Assembly: GCA_963708805.1 (NCBI GenBank) | Contig: CAVPUA010000003.1 | Coordinates: forward strand, 1,736,001 to 1,800,000 | DNA length: 64,000 nt | Direction: 5' to 3' | Origin: CAVPUA01 sp963708805 | GTDB taxonomy: Bacteria > Actinomycetota > Actinomycetes > Mycobacteriales > Jatrophihabitantaceae | Part shown: in pieces, positions 1 to 8,274 of the stretch | Numbering within the stretch: position 1 is the stretch's first letter | Layout of the letters: each line of letters opens with the position of its first letter | Notes under the pieces: model-generated | What the model was told of the DNA's origin: nothing | The model's input: only the letters and a program-made list of their open reading frames with translations | Databases searched by the model: none | Translations under genes and position numbers: made by a program

Positions 1-719
1 CGATCGGCCGCTCACTGGAGAAGGCGGTGCAGCGCGGCAAACTCTCCGAGGACGCGCGGGACGCGGCGCTGGCCCACATCACCGGCACGACCGCCCTGGA
101 CGATCTCGCCTCGGCGCACCTCGTCGTCGAGGCGGTGGTCGAGAACCTGGCGGTGAAACAGGCCCTGTTCTCCAACCTGGACGAGATCTGCGCACCGGGC
201 ACGGTGCTGGCCACCACGACCTCGAGCCTGCCGGTGATCGAGGTGGCCGCGGTGACCTCGCGTCCGTCCGAGGTGATCGGCATGCACTTCTTCAACCCGG
301 CCGCGATCATGAAGCTGGTCGAGGTCGTCACCACCGTCGCTACCGCTCCTGACGTCGAGGCCACCGTGCTGGACCTGACGGCCAAGATCGGCAAACACCC
401 GGTGCGCTGCGGCGATCGGGCCGGGTTCATCGTCAACGCGTTGCTGTTCCCCTACCTCAACGACGCCGTCAAGATGCTCGAGGCGCACTACGCGACCGCC
501 GACGACATCGACGCCGCCATGAAGGTCGGCTGCGGGTACCCGATGGGCCCGTTCGAGCTGCTCGACGTCGTCGGCAACGACGTGTCACTGGCCATCGAGA
601 ACACCCTGTTCGCCGAGTTCCGCGAACCCGGCTTCGCTCCGGCTCCGCTCCTCGAACACCTCGTCACCGCCGGCCGCCTCGGCCGCAAGACCGGCAAGGG
701 CTTTCGCGACTACGGCTGA
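1..719 (+). CDS. 3-hydroxybutyryl-CoA dehydrogenase, 5' end outside window
   Basis: NAD(P)-dependent 3-hydroxyacyl-CoA dehydrogenase, which oxidises 3-hydroxybutyryl-CoA or reduces acetoacetyl-CoA. The reading frame enters from the left edge, so the N-terminal GxGxxG nucleotide-binding motif is missing; about 238 residues remain and end in a TGA. Visible are the motif around the catalytic His (IGMHFFNPAAIMKLVEVV), the start of the C-terminal helical domain (GFIVNALLFPYLNDAV) and the YPMGPFELLD segment typical of the family. It heads a block with a beta-hydroxyacid dehydrogenase, ccr, an epimerase, a thiolase and meaB, which suits a four-carbon acyl-CoA pathway. A fatty-acid-oxidation role is the main alternative. 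Confidence 0.9.
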   Translation, partial: IGRSLEKAVQRGKLSEDARDAALAHITGTTALDDLASAHLVVEAVVENLAVKQALFSNLDEICAPGTVLATTTSSLPVIEVAAVTSRPSEVIGMHFFNPAAIMKLVEVVTTVATAPDVEATVLDLTAKIGKHPVRCGDRAGFIVNALLFPYLNDAVKMLEAHYATADDIDAAMKVGCGYPMGPFELLDVVGNDVSLAIENTLFAEFREPGFAPAPLLEHLVTAGRLGRKTGKGFRDYG

Positions 720-746
720 GGCGTTTGACCGGCCACAGTCGCGGGG

Positions 747-1634
747 ATGATCTTGCCCGTGGACAACCCGATCAAGCCCCAGATCGCATTCCTCGGCGCC
801 GGTCTGATGGGCGCTCCGATGATCGAGCGGCTGGCGGGTGCGGGCTATCTCGTGCACGTGTGGAATCGCACGCGCGCCAAGGCCGAGTCGATCGAGCACG
901 TGCTGGTCGCCGACACACCGGCGGCCGCGGCGGCGGACGCGTCGATCGTGATCACGATGCTGCTCGATGCCGACGCGGTCGACTCGGCGATGAGCGGTGA
1001 CGACGGCGCGCTCTCGGTCATGGACGACGACGACGTCTGGATCCAGATGTCCACCGTCGGTCTGGACGGCGTCTACCGGCTGGGCAAACTGGCCGCGGAC
1101 GCCGGCGTCGCGTTCGTCGACGCGCCCGTGCTGGGTACGCGCAAGCCGGCCGAGGACGGCGCCCTGAAGATCCTCGCCTCGGGTCCGGCCGACGTCCTCG
1201 AACGATGCGCCCCCGTCTTCAAACCCCTCGGTCAGGTCTTCGCCGGACTCGGTGCGGCCGGACAGGGCAGTCGGCTCAAGCTGGTCGCCAACGCCTGGGT
1301 GCTCGCGCTGACCGACGCCACGGCCGCCTCGATCGCCCTGGCCCGCAACCTCGACCTCGACCCCGCGCTGTTCCTCGACGTGATCGACGGATCGGCGAGC
1401 GACAGTCCGTACGCACACGTCAAGGGCCAGGCGATGATCGACGGCAAGTACCCGACATCGTTCTCGTTGAGCGGGGCCGCCAAGGACGCGCACCTGATCG
1501 CGGACGCCTGTCGCTCGTCCAACACCGGCCTCGGCCTGATCGAGGCCATCAGCGCCCATCTGGACGCCGCGGTCGAGGCGGGCCACGGTGATGACGACAT
1601 GGCCGCCGTCTACACGGTGCACACCACCGGGTGA
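747..1634 (+). CDS. NAD(P)-dependent beta-hydroxyacid dehydrogenase (3-hydroxyisobutyrate dehydrogenase family)
   Basis: This 295-residue protein has the family's N-terminal dinucleotide motif (FLGAGLMGAPM, about residues 15-25), the VWNRT segment that follows the second strand, and the conserved lysine region (KLVANAWVLALTDATAAS) that holds the catalytic Lys. Members oxidise 3-hydroxyisobutyrate, tartronate semialdehyde or related beta-hydroxyacids; the substrate cannot be read from the sequence. The ATG at 747 is used, with GTG at 759 as an alternative. It follows the 3-hydroxybutyryl-CoA dehydrogenase by 27 nt on the same strand, so the two are probably cotranscribed. If the substrate is 3-hydroxyisobutyrate, the enzyme would feed methylmalonate semialdehyde and propionyl-CoA into the methylmalonyl-CoA branch nearby. 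Confidence 0.85.
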   Translation: MILPVDNPIKPQIAFLGAGLMGAPMIERLAGAGYLVHVWNRTRAKAESIEHVLVADTPAAAAADASIVITMLLDADAVDSAMSGDDGALSVMDDDDVWIQMSTVGLDGVYRLGKLAADAGVAFVDAPVLGTRKPAEDGALKILASGPADVLERCAPVFKPLGQVFAGLGAAGQGSRLKLVANAWVLALTDATAASIALARNLDLDPALFLDVIDGSASDSPYAHVKGQAMIDGKYPTSFSLSGAAKDAHLIADACRSSNTGLGLIEAISAHLDAAVEAGHGDDDMAAVYTVHTTG

Positions 1635-1763
1635 GAACGGGCGCGCGTCCGTACGCGAAGGACCGCGAAGCAATCGCTGAGCAGCACTCGGTGCCATGGA
1701 TGCCCGGAGCTAAGCTTGAACCGTTCCAATTAACCGCTCCCCAACGAAGAGGACCGAGTCACC

Positions 1764-1901
1764 ATGAACCGCCGCACCAACCGTTCCAACCAGTCCCGCC
1801 TGGCCGCCTCGATGACCGCGCTCGCCGCTGTCGCGGCCGACTGCCACCACGCGAGCCGCCGCTTGGTCGAGCTGCAGCTTCGCGGACGCCGCACCTCCTG
1901 A
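1764..1901 (+). CDS. hypothetical 45-residue protein
   Basis: Short basic ORF starting at an ATG preceded by a purine-rich GAAGAGGA element about nine bases upstream. It reads MNRRTNRSNQSRLAASM, then an Ala-rich stretch, then ADCHHASRRLVELQLRGR, with one cysteine and no membrane segment. No family was recognised. It is followed immediately by a four-arm palindrome and convergent with the AI-2E permease gene. The upstream region 1635-1763 shows nothing else coding. A good ribosome binding site and a terminator-like element right after the stop favour a real gene, but this is not proven. Confidence 0.45.
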   Translation: MNRRTNRSNQSRLAASMTALAAVAADCHHASRRLVELQLRGRRTS

Positions 1902-1908
1902 ATTTTCC

Positions 1909-1978
1909 CGCGAGTGGCCGATATTCGGCCGAGTGGCCGCCGAAACGCGGCCACTCGCGCCGAAATCGGCCACTCGCG
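1909..1978. repeat. four-arm nested palindrome, probable bidirectional terminator
   Basis: Two direct copies of GAGTGGCCG (inside 1909-1922 and 1931-1940) are followed by two inverted copies of CGGCCACTC (inside 1947-1959 and 1965-1978). The outer arms are 14-base perfect complements and the inner arms pair over ten bases. The element lies between convergent genes, ends seven bases after the small ORF stop and 16 bases before the permease stop. There is no downstream T-tract. The layout matches the element at 28728-28793. Confidence 0.7.
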
Positions 1979-1994
1979 GTGGCATTGGTGGCGG

Positions 1995-3068
1995 TCAGCG
2001 CGCGCGCTGGCGCGGGATGAACACCTCGCGCACGACGAGCGCGATCGTCGCGACGAGCGGAATCGCGATCACGAATCCCAGCACGCCGAACAGTGTGGCG
2101 CCGACCAGCGCACCGAGGATGGTCGCCGCCGGATTGATGATCACCCGCGTGCGGAACATCCGCGGGATGAGCAGGTAGTTCTCGAACACCTGGTAGGCGA
2201 TGAGGAAGACGACCGTCGCGATGCCCCACGGGATCGACGTGATCGCGACCACCGTCGACACGATGATCAGGGCGACCGGCGCGCCCAGCAGCGGGATCAC
2301 GTCCAGCAACGCGACGACGAAGGCCAGCGCGATGGGAAACGGAGCCCCGATCGCGGCGAAGAACGCCAGGCTCACGAGTCCGGCGATCAAGCCGGTCAGC
2401 AAGTTGCCGGCGACGTATTCGCCGAGCTGTTGGATGATCTCCGACCCCACGGTCTCGGCCCGGCTGCGCCTGGAGCGTGGCACGAGCCGGTACGCGAACG
2501 CCGTGATGCTGTCCAGATAGGCCATGAAGTACAGCGTCAGGATCAGGACGGTCACGCCGTCGAAGATCGTGGTTGCGAGCGCGGTTCCCGCCGACACCGC
2601 ATTGCCGGCGAGCGTCTTGGTGAGGTCGCCCGACGACAGATACGTGTGCGCCTTGTCGAGGAAGTGGAAGCGGTTGTCGAGCGATGCGATCCGGTGATTG
2701 TTCTGCAGGTCGGTGAGATAACCCGGCAGATGGGCGATGAAGTTGCTGACCTGATCGACCAGAGGCGGGACCACGGCGAAGCCGAAAGCCGTGGCCAGTC
2801 CCGCCAGCACCACGAACACGACGAGGACGGCGAGCGGGCGGCGCAGGCCGACTCGTTGCATCCGCCGCACGGCCGGATCGAGCCCGACGGCGAAGAACAG
2901 CGACACCGCAACCAGGATCAGCATGTCGCGCGCGTCGACCAGCACGCGGAACAGCAGGTAGGCCAATCCGACGCCGACGGCGGCCGCGAATCCGACTCCG
3001 AACGGGGTCGCGGACCGTGACGCCGGCGGTTCGGATCCGCCCAGCGCCGGACCGGCGGTCTCAGCCAC
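1995..3068 (-). CDS. AI-2E family transporter (PerM-like permease)
   Basis: Polytopic membrane protein of 357 residues with about eight hydrophobic segments and a polar region after the third, as in the PerM/YdiK/TqsA family. The name comes from autoinducer-2 export in E. coli TqsA; most members have no proven substrate. Recognisable family features are LFFAVGLDPAVRRMQR near the N-terminus and the C-terminal GATLFGVLGFVIAIPLVAT segment. The GTG start at 3068 lies inside the last codons of the upstream coiled-coil gene (8-nt overlap), so translation is probably coupled. The gene ends near a palindrome that probably terminates transcription. Confidence 0.85.
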   Translation of the reverse strand: MAETAGPALGGSEPPASRSATPFGVGFAAAVGVGLAYLLFRVLVDARDMLILVAVSLFFAVGLDPAVRRMQRVGLRRPLAVLVVFVVLAGLATAFGFAVVPPLVDQVSNFIAHLPGYLTDLQNNHRIASLDNRFHFLDKAHTYLSSGDLTKTLAGNAVSAGTALATTIFDGVTVLILTLYFMAYLDSITAFAYRLVPRSRRSRAETVGSEIIQQLGEYVAGNLLTGLIAGLVSLAFFAAIGAPFPIALAFVVALLDVIPLLGAPVALIIVSTVVAITSIPWGIATVVFLIAYQVFENYLLIPRMFRTRVIINPAATILGALVGATLFGVLGFVIAIPLVATIALVVREVFIPRQRAR

Positions 3069-4062
3069 TATCGGTGCTCGCGCGAGCTGCCTTCGCCTCG
3101 TCCAACACGGCGGCCAGCCGCCGGTGCAGGGACTCTAGATCGTCGTGGACCTGATCGCGCTGGCCCCGCAGGCGGGCGACCTCGTCGCTCGCGTCGTGTT
3201 CGCGGCGCTCCGCGGCCGCCCGGGCCTCGTCGACCAACCGGCTCGCCTCGTCGTGGGCGGCTTGGATCTCGGCCTCGGACTTGGCGTGCTCGTCGCTGCG
3301 CCGCTTGCGCAAGGTGATCTCGAAGTCGTCCTCGGCCGTCTTGATGCGCTGCGCCGATTCCTGCTCGAGGCGCGTTCGCTCGGACAGTGAAGCGGCTTCG
3401 CCCTGTTCGCGCGCGGCCAGCGACTCGGCCTCCAGCCGCGTGCGCTCGGCCAGCGACTCGGCGTCGAGCCGATCGCGCTCGGCCGCGGCCTCCCGGGTGA
3501 GCTGCTCTTCCTGCTCCCGGGCGGCCGCGACCTCGCGCTCGGTCCGTTCGGTGATCTCGGCCCGGTAGCGGTCGGCCTCGGTGATGCGGCGGCGGAACGT
3601 CTCGTCGGCGTCGGCCTGGCGGCGCGTGGCGGCCTCGACGATCTGGTCGGCCTCGACGCGGGCGTTGGCCCGGATGCGTTCGGCCGCCTCGTCCGCGCCC
3701 AAACGTGCCTGCTGCTGGTAGGTCTCGGCCTCGCCGCGGATTCGGGCCGCGTCGGCATGGGCGACCGACACCAGCTCGCGGACGCGGTCGTCGACGTTCT
3801 CGGTGGTGACCTCCTGGGTCGCATTGCGCAGTTGCCGCCGCAGCGACTCGATCTGCGCGTGCGCCGAGGCCAGCTGGGCGGCGAGATCGGCGCTGCGGGC
3901 GGCCGCGGCGTCGCGTTCCGCCCCGGCCGCGCGAACTTCGTCGTCCAGGCGGGCCAGCATGGTGTCGACCTGACGGCGGTCGTAGCCGCGCATGGCGGTG
4001 TCGAAACCCCGCGAGGCGTCAGTCAGGATCGAGAGGGCATCGGTCGGGTTCTCGTCCGTCAT
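3061..4062 (-). CDS. DivIVA-like coiled-coil protein
   Basis: A 333-residue, highly charged protein. Residues about 19-40 (FDTAMRGYDRRQVDTML) match the conserved N-terminal DivIVA motif (F-x-x-x-x-x-GYD-x-x-QVD) that binds curved membrane. From about residue 40 to 320 the sequence is one long predicted coiled coil rich in Ala, Glu and Arg, with near-repeats of ERTRLEAESLA around residues 200-240. DivIVA/Wag31-type proteins recruit growth and division machinery; this one is not next to ftsZ or sepF, so it is probably a paralogue rather than the essential polar scaffold. Its stop overlaps the start of the AI-2E permease gene, suggesting the two work together. The ATG at 4062 is the clear start. 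Confidence 0.75.
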   Translation of the reverse strand: MTDENPTDALSILTDASRGFDTAMRGYDRRQVDTMLARLDDEVRAAGAERDAAAARSADLAAQLASAHAQIESLRRQLRNATQEVTTENVDDRVRELVSVAHADAARIRGEAETYQQQARLGADEAAERIRANARVEADQIVEAATRRQADADETFRRRITEADRYRAEITERTEREVAAAREQEEQLTREAAAERDRLDAESLAERTRLEAESLAAREQGEAASLSERTRLEQESAQRIKTAEDDFEITLRKRRSDEHAKSEAEIQAAHDEASRLVDEARAAAERREHDASDEVARLRGQRDQVHDDLESLHRRLAAVLDEAKAARASTDSG

Positions 4063-4140
4063 ACCTCTGATCGTCGCATCTTCACCCGCAAGGCCTCAAA
4101 CACGGCGCTCGGTACGGACCGAGGAATGCCTCAGAGACGT

Positions 4141-5484
4141 TCAGACGCCGCGAAAGCGGTTGATGGCATCCAGGTGCCGGGCGCGCAGCGCGGTGTCGCG
4201 GACGCCGAGGCCCTCGGTCGGCGCGAGGCACAGGATGCCGACCTTGCCCTGATGCAGATTGTGGTGGACGTCGAAGGCGGCTTGCCCGGTTTCGGCCAGC
4301 GGATAGACCTTCGACAGGGTGGGATGGATCTTGCCCTTGGCGATGAGCCGATTCGCCTCCCACGACTCGCGGTAGTTGGCGAAGTGGGAGCCGACGATCC
4401 GCTTGAGGGTCATCCACAGGTAGCGGTTGTCGTACTCGTGCATGTATCCGGTCGTCGAGGCGCAGGTCACGATCGTGCCGCCGCGCTTGGTCACGTAGAC
4501 GCTTGCCCCGAAGGTGTCGCGACCGGGGTGTTCGAAGACGATGTCGGGATCGTCACCGCCGGTGAGCTCGCGGATCTTCTTGCCGAGCCGCCTCCACTCG
4601 GCGGGCTGCTGCTCGCCGTCCTTCCAGAACTCGTAACCCTCGGCCGAGCGGTCGATGACCAGTTCGGCGCCCATCGAACGGCAGATCGCGGCCTTCTCGG
4701 GCGAGGAGACCATGCAGACCGGGATCGCGCCGCCGTTCAGCGCGAACTGGGTCGCGTAACCGCCCAGGCCGCCGGACGCGCCCCAGATCAGGACGACATC
4801 GCCCTGCTTCATGTTCGCGCCGTGGTGGCTGACCAGTTGCCGGTAGGCGGTCGAGTTCACCAGCCCGGGCGCCGCGGCCTCCTCCCAGGTCAGGTGGGCG
4901 GGCTTGGGCATCAGCTGATTCGACTTGACCAGGGCCAACTCGGCCAGGCCGCCGTAGTTCGTCTCGAAACCCCAGATGCGCTGCTGGGGGTCCATCATCG
5001 TGTCGTCGTGGCCCTGCGGATCCTCGAGTTCGACCGAGAGGCAGTGCGCCACGACCTCGTCGCCGGCCTTCCACCGCGTCACTCCAGGACCGACGCGCAA
5101 CACCACACCGGCCAGGTCCGAACCGACGACGTGGAAGGGCTGGTCGTGCTTGCGGGCCAGTTCGGAGCTGCGGCCGTACTTTTCCAGGAACGAGAACGTG
5201 CTGACCGGTTCGAAGATCGACGTCCACACCGTGTTGTAGTTGATCGCCGACGCCATCACCGCCACGATCGCCTCGCCCGGTCCCACCTCGGGCGTCTGGA
5301 CCTCCTGCACGTGCAGGCTCTTGCGCGGGTCCTTCTCCTTGGTCGTCAGCCCGGCGAACATCTGCTGCTCGTCCTTGCGGACGACGACGCCCTGATAGGT
5401 GTCGGGCACCTTGAGATCGGCGACGGACTCGATGTCGTCGTTGAGAATCGCATTGCGAATGTCGTCCACGGCGGATGTCTCCAT
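4141..5484 (-). CDS. ccr: crotonyl-CoA carboxylase/reductase
   Basis: Catalyses NADPH-dependent reductive carboxylation of crotonyl-CoA to ethylmalonyl-CoA, the key step of the ethylmalonyl-CoA pathway and a source of polyketide extender units. The 447-residue length is normal. The CO2-binding residues of the characterised Kitasatospora enzyme (Asn81, Phe170, Glu171, His365) have clear counterparts: Asn82 in INYNTVW, Phe173-Glu174 in WGFETNYGG and His367 in IVGSHFANYRE. The NADPH loop WGASGGLGGYATQ is intact. This separates it from plain crotonyl-CoA reductases and MDR quinone reductases. It is codirectional with the epimerase gene, 37 bases downstream of its stop, and a TACTGGTGAGTA element lies in that junction. 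No frame break is present. Confidence 0.96.
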   Translation of the reverse strand: METSAVDDIRNAILNDDIESVADLKVPDTYQGVVVRKDEQQMFAGLTTKEKDPRKSLHVQEVQTPEVGPGEAIVAVMASAINYNTVWTSIFEPVSTFSFLEKYGRSSELARKHDQPFHVVGSDLAGVVLRVGPGVTRWKAGDEVVAHCLSVELEDPQGHDDTMMDPQQRIWGFETNYGGLAELALVKSNQLMPKPAHLTWEEAAAPGLVNSTAYRQLVSHHGANMKQGDVVLIWGASGGLGGYATQFALNGGAIPVCMVSSPEKAAICRSMGAELVIDRSAEGYEFWKDGEQQPAEWRRLGKKIRELTGGDDPDIVFEHPGRDTFGASVYVTKRGGTIVTCASTTGYMHEYDNRYLWMTLKRIVGSHFANYRESWEANRLIAKGKIHPTLSKVYPLAETGQAAFDVHHNLHQGKVGILCLAPTEGLGVRDTALRARHLDAINRFRGV

Positions 5485-5521
5485 TGGTCGGCGGCGAGCG
5501 CGTGTGGTCAGGGTTGCGATG

Positions 5522-5953
5522 TTACTGGTGAGTAGCGCTGTGCTCCACCAGTTCGACCAGGATTCCGCCGGCGTCCTTCGGGTGAATGAAGTTGACGCGG
5601 CTGTTCGAAGTGCCGCGGCGGGGCTCGTCGTAGATGAGACGAAGCCCCTTGGCGCGCAACTCGCGGCTGGCCTGGTCGAGGTCGTCGACGGTGTAGGCCA
5701 GCTGTTGGATTCCCGGTCCGTTGCGGTCGAGGAACTTGGCGATGGTCGACGTCTCGTCGATCGGCGCGAGCAGTTGGATCAAGGTAGAGCCGTCACCGAC
5801 GGCCAGCATGGCCTCGCGCACACCCTGGTCGGTGTTGGTCTCCTCGTGGACGCTGACGATGCCGAAGGTGTCCCGGTAGAAGTCGATGGCGGCGTCCAGG
5901 TCGGCAACGGCGACGCCGACGTGATCGATCTTGCTGAACAGCGAGTTGACCAT
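5522..5953 (-). CDS. mce: methylmalonyl-CoA epimerase
   Basis: Interconverts (2R)- and (2S)-methylmalonyl-CoA, and usually also ethylmalonyl-CoA epimers. The 143-residue protein has the two-module vicinal-oxygen-chelate fold. Metal ligands visible are His11 (KIDHVGVAV), Gln60 (LIQLLAP) and Glu134 (ILVELVEH). Where the Propionibacterium enzyme has a His pair in GxHH, this protein has Gln83-Gln84 (GPGIQQLAYTV). The HPKDAGGILVEL signature is intact. The ATG at 5953 gives the usual family length; an upstream in-frame extension is unlike the family and was rejected. It is divergent from the thiolase gene and upstream of ccr. Confidence 0.93.
   Translation of the reverse strand: MVNSLFSKIDHVGVAVADLDAAIDFYRDTFGIVSVHEETNTDQGVREAMLAVGDGSTLIQLLAPIDETSTIAKFLDRNGPGIQQLAYTVDDLDQASRELRAKGLRLIYDEPRRGTSNSRVNFIHPKDAGGILVELVEHSATHQ
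5523..5534. promoter_or_regulatory. TACTGGTGAGTA operator-like element upstream of ccr
   Basis: The 12-mer TACTGGTGAGTA is a near-palindrome (TACT-n4-AGTA), 39 bases upstream of the ccr start codon and overlapping the epimerase stop. The identical 12-mer occurs at 49193-49204 between the DJ-1 and etfB genes, and a variant at 9586-9597. It looks like the operator of a TetR- or GntR-type acyl-CoA regulator; the regulator is not identified. Confidence 0.5.
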
Positions 5954-6082
5954 CCGCCAATAGTTACCGTCTGGCAGCGCTTTCGGCTCAGGCGAGGTGC
6001 GCCGGTTCACACTCATTTCGACCGGCTGGGTCGAGGAATACCTAGTTAGCATGGCGAGGTTGCCCCACAGGAGGTCTGAATC

Positions 6083-7279
6083 ATGGCGCGTGAAGCTGTC
6101 TCGGTGATCGTGAATGGTGCGCGGACGCCGATGGGGCGTCTGCTCGGTTCGTTGAAGGATTTCAGCGGTGCCGATCTGGGTGCGGTGGCGATCAAGGGGG
6201 CGCTGGAGCGTTCGGGTGTGGCTCCGGATCAGGTGCAGTACGTGATCATGGGTCAGGTGTTGCAGGCTGGTGCCGGGCAGATGCCGGCGCGGCAGGCGGC
6301 GGTGAAGGCCGGTATTCCGATGAGCGTTCCGTCGATCTCGATCAACAAGGTGTGTCTGTCGGGTCTGGACGCGATCGCGTTGGCTGATCAGTTGATCCGG
6401 GCCGGGTGAGTTCGAGGTGATCGTGGCGGGTGGGCAGGAGTCGATGACCAACGCGCCGCACTTGTTGCCCAAGTCGCGGCAGGGGTTCAAGTACGGCGCG
6501 ATCGAGATGCTCGACGCGATGGCCTATGACGGGTTGACCGACGCCTTCGACCGGATTCCGATGGGGGAGTCGACCGAGCACCACAACGGCCGGCTCGGGC
6601 TCGGCCGCGTGGAGCAGGACGAGTTCTCGGCCCGGTCGCACCAGCGGGCGGCGCTCGCGGTGAAGAACGGTGTGTTCGACGAGGAGATCGTGCCGGTGCT
6701 CATTGCGCAGCGTAAGGGTGATCCGATCGAGTTCCGCGAGGACGAGGGGATCCGCGGGGACACCACGGTCGAGTCGCTGGCCAAGCTGCGTCCGGCGTTC
6801 ACCAAGGATGGCACCATCACGGCCGGGTCGGCGTCGCAGATCTCCGACGGTGCGGCCGCGGTCGTGGTGATGAGCAAGGCCAAGGCCCAGGAGTTGGGCC
6901 TGTCCTGGATCGCTGAGATCGGCGCCCACGGCAACGTCGCCGGTCCTGACAACTCGCTGCAGTCGCAGCCCTCGAACGCGATCAACGACGCCCTGCGCAA
7001 GGAGGGCCTGGCCATCGGCGACCTCGACCTGATCGAGATCAACGAGGCGTTCGCCGCCGTCGGGCATCCAGTCGATGAAGGACCTCGGCGTAGTCCGAGG
7101 AGATCGTCAACGTCAACGGCGGCGCGATCGCCCTGGGTCACCCGATCGGCATGTCCGGTGCCCGGCTGGCCCTGACCCTGGCCTACGAACTCAAACGCCG
7201 CGGCGGCGGCACCGGCGCGGCCGCGCTCTGCGGCGGCGGCGGCCAGGGCGACGCGCTGATCCTGCACGTGCCTGCGTAG
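6083..7279 (+). CDS. atoB: acetyl-CoA acetyltransferase (thiolase), three frame breaks
   Basis: Condenses two acetyl-CoA to acetoacetyl-CoA, or runs in reverse. Start ATG with an AGGAGG site. Three +1 shifts near 6406, 7067 and 7094 split the frame; spanning them gives 397 residues, the normal length. Catalytic residues are present: Cys in INKVCLSGLDA, His in IALGHPIGMSGAR, and the second Cys in ALCGGGGQGDAL. The first roughly 110 codons use many T-ending codons (about one in five), unlike the C/G-ending neighbours. With the left-edge dehydrogenase and ccr it would supply crotonyl-CoA precursors, except that the crotonase step is elsewhere. The breaks are probably sequencing errors because both sides are well conserved. 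Confidence 0.9.
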
Positions 7280-7288
7280 GTTGACCGC

Positions 7289-8262
7289 GTGACGGGATCT
7301 CGGCGGGCGGTCGACGTCGCCGAGATGGCCCAGCGCGCCCGGCAGGGTGATCCGCGCGCCGTCGCCCGGCTGATCACGCTCGTCGAGAACGACTCGCCGT
7401 TGCTGGCGCGAGGTCGCGGCCGCGAACTCGTCGCGCACGCCGGTCGCGCCCAGGTCGTCGGACTGACCGGCGCGCCCGGGGTCGGCAAGTCGACGACCGA
7501 CCAACGCGCTCGTCGCTGCGCTGCGGGCCGAGGGCAAGCGCGTGGGCGTGCTCGCGGTCGATCCGTCGTCGCCGTTCTCGGGCGGGGCGTTGCTCGGCGA
7601 CCGGATCCGCATGCAGGAGCACGCGACCGACGACGGGGTGTTCATCCGCTCGATGGCCTCGCGCGGTCACCTCGGCGGCTTGTCGGCCGCGGTGCCGCAG
7701 GCGCTGCGGGTGCTCGACGCCGCCGGTTACGACGTGATCCTGCTCGAGACGGTCGGCGTCGGCCAGGCCGAGTTCGAGGTGGCGTCGCTGGCCGACACGA
7801 CGGTGCTGCTGCTGGCGCCGGGCATGGGCGACGGAATCCAGGCGGCCAAGGCGGGCATCCTCGAGATCGCCGACATCTTCATCGTCAACAAGGCCGACCG
7901 CGACGGTGCGGACCAAGTTGCGCGCGACCTGCGCCACATGCAGTCGCTCGGCGGCCGGGCCGCCGACGCGGTCGTCTGGCGGTCGCCGATCGTCAAGACG
8001 GTCGCGTCCCGGGCCGAGGGTGTGGACGACGCGCTCGCGGCGCTCACCGCGCACTTCTCGTGGCTGCACGAGTCGGGCCAGTTCGCAGACGCGACGACGT
8101 TCGCGGGCGGCCGTCGAGATCGAGGCCATCGCCCTGGGCGAGGTGCGCGGGCGCTTCGCTCACGTGCACGGCTCGTCCGCGCTGGCCGAGTCGGCGGCCC
8201 GGGTCGTCGCGGGCGACACCGATCCGTACTCGGCCGCCGAGCAACTGATCGCCGCGCTCTGA
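7289..8262 (+). CDS. meaB: methylmalonyl-CoA mutase-associated GTPase MeaB, two frame breaks
   Basis: G3E-type GTPase that loads and protects the adenosylcobalamin of methylmalonyl-CoA (or ethylmalonyl-CoA) mutase. The GTG start lies ten bases after the thiolase stop. +1 breaks near 7492 and 8108 interrupt it; spanning them gives 323 residues, normal for MeaB/ArgK. Motifs: Walker A GAPGVGKST, switch region DPSSPFSGGALLGDRIRM, ETVGVGQAE and the base-recognition NKAD. The mutase itself is not in the window, so it must be encoded elsewhere. Its presence next to ccr and the epimerase strongly links the block to B12-dependent acyl-CoA rearrangement. Confidence 0.93.
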
Positions 8263-8274
8263 GCCGTCCGGACG

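Noticed and set aside
3757..5535. A 592-codon open frame on the plus strand opposite the DivIVA-like and ccr genes
   Set aside because: High GC makes long antisense frames common. Both minus-strand genes here have clear family motifs, and the antisense product shows none.
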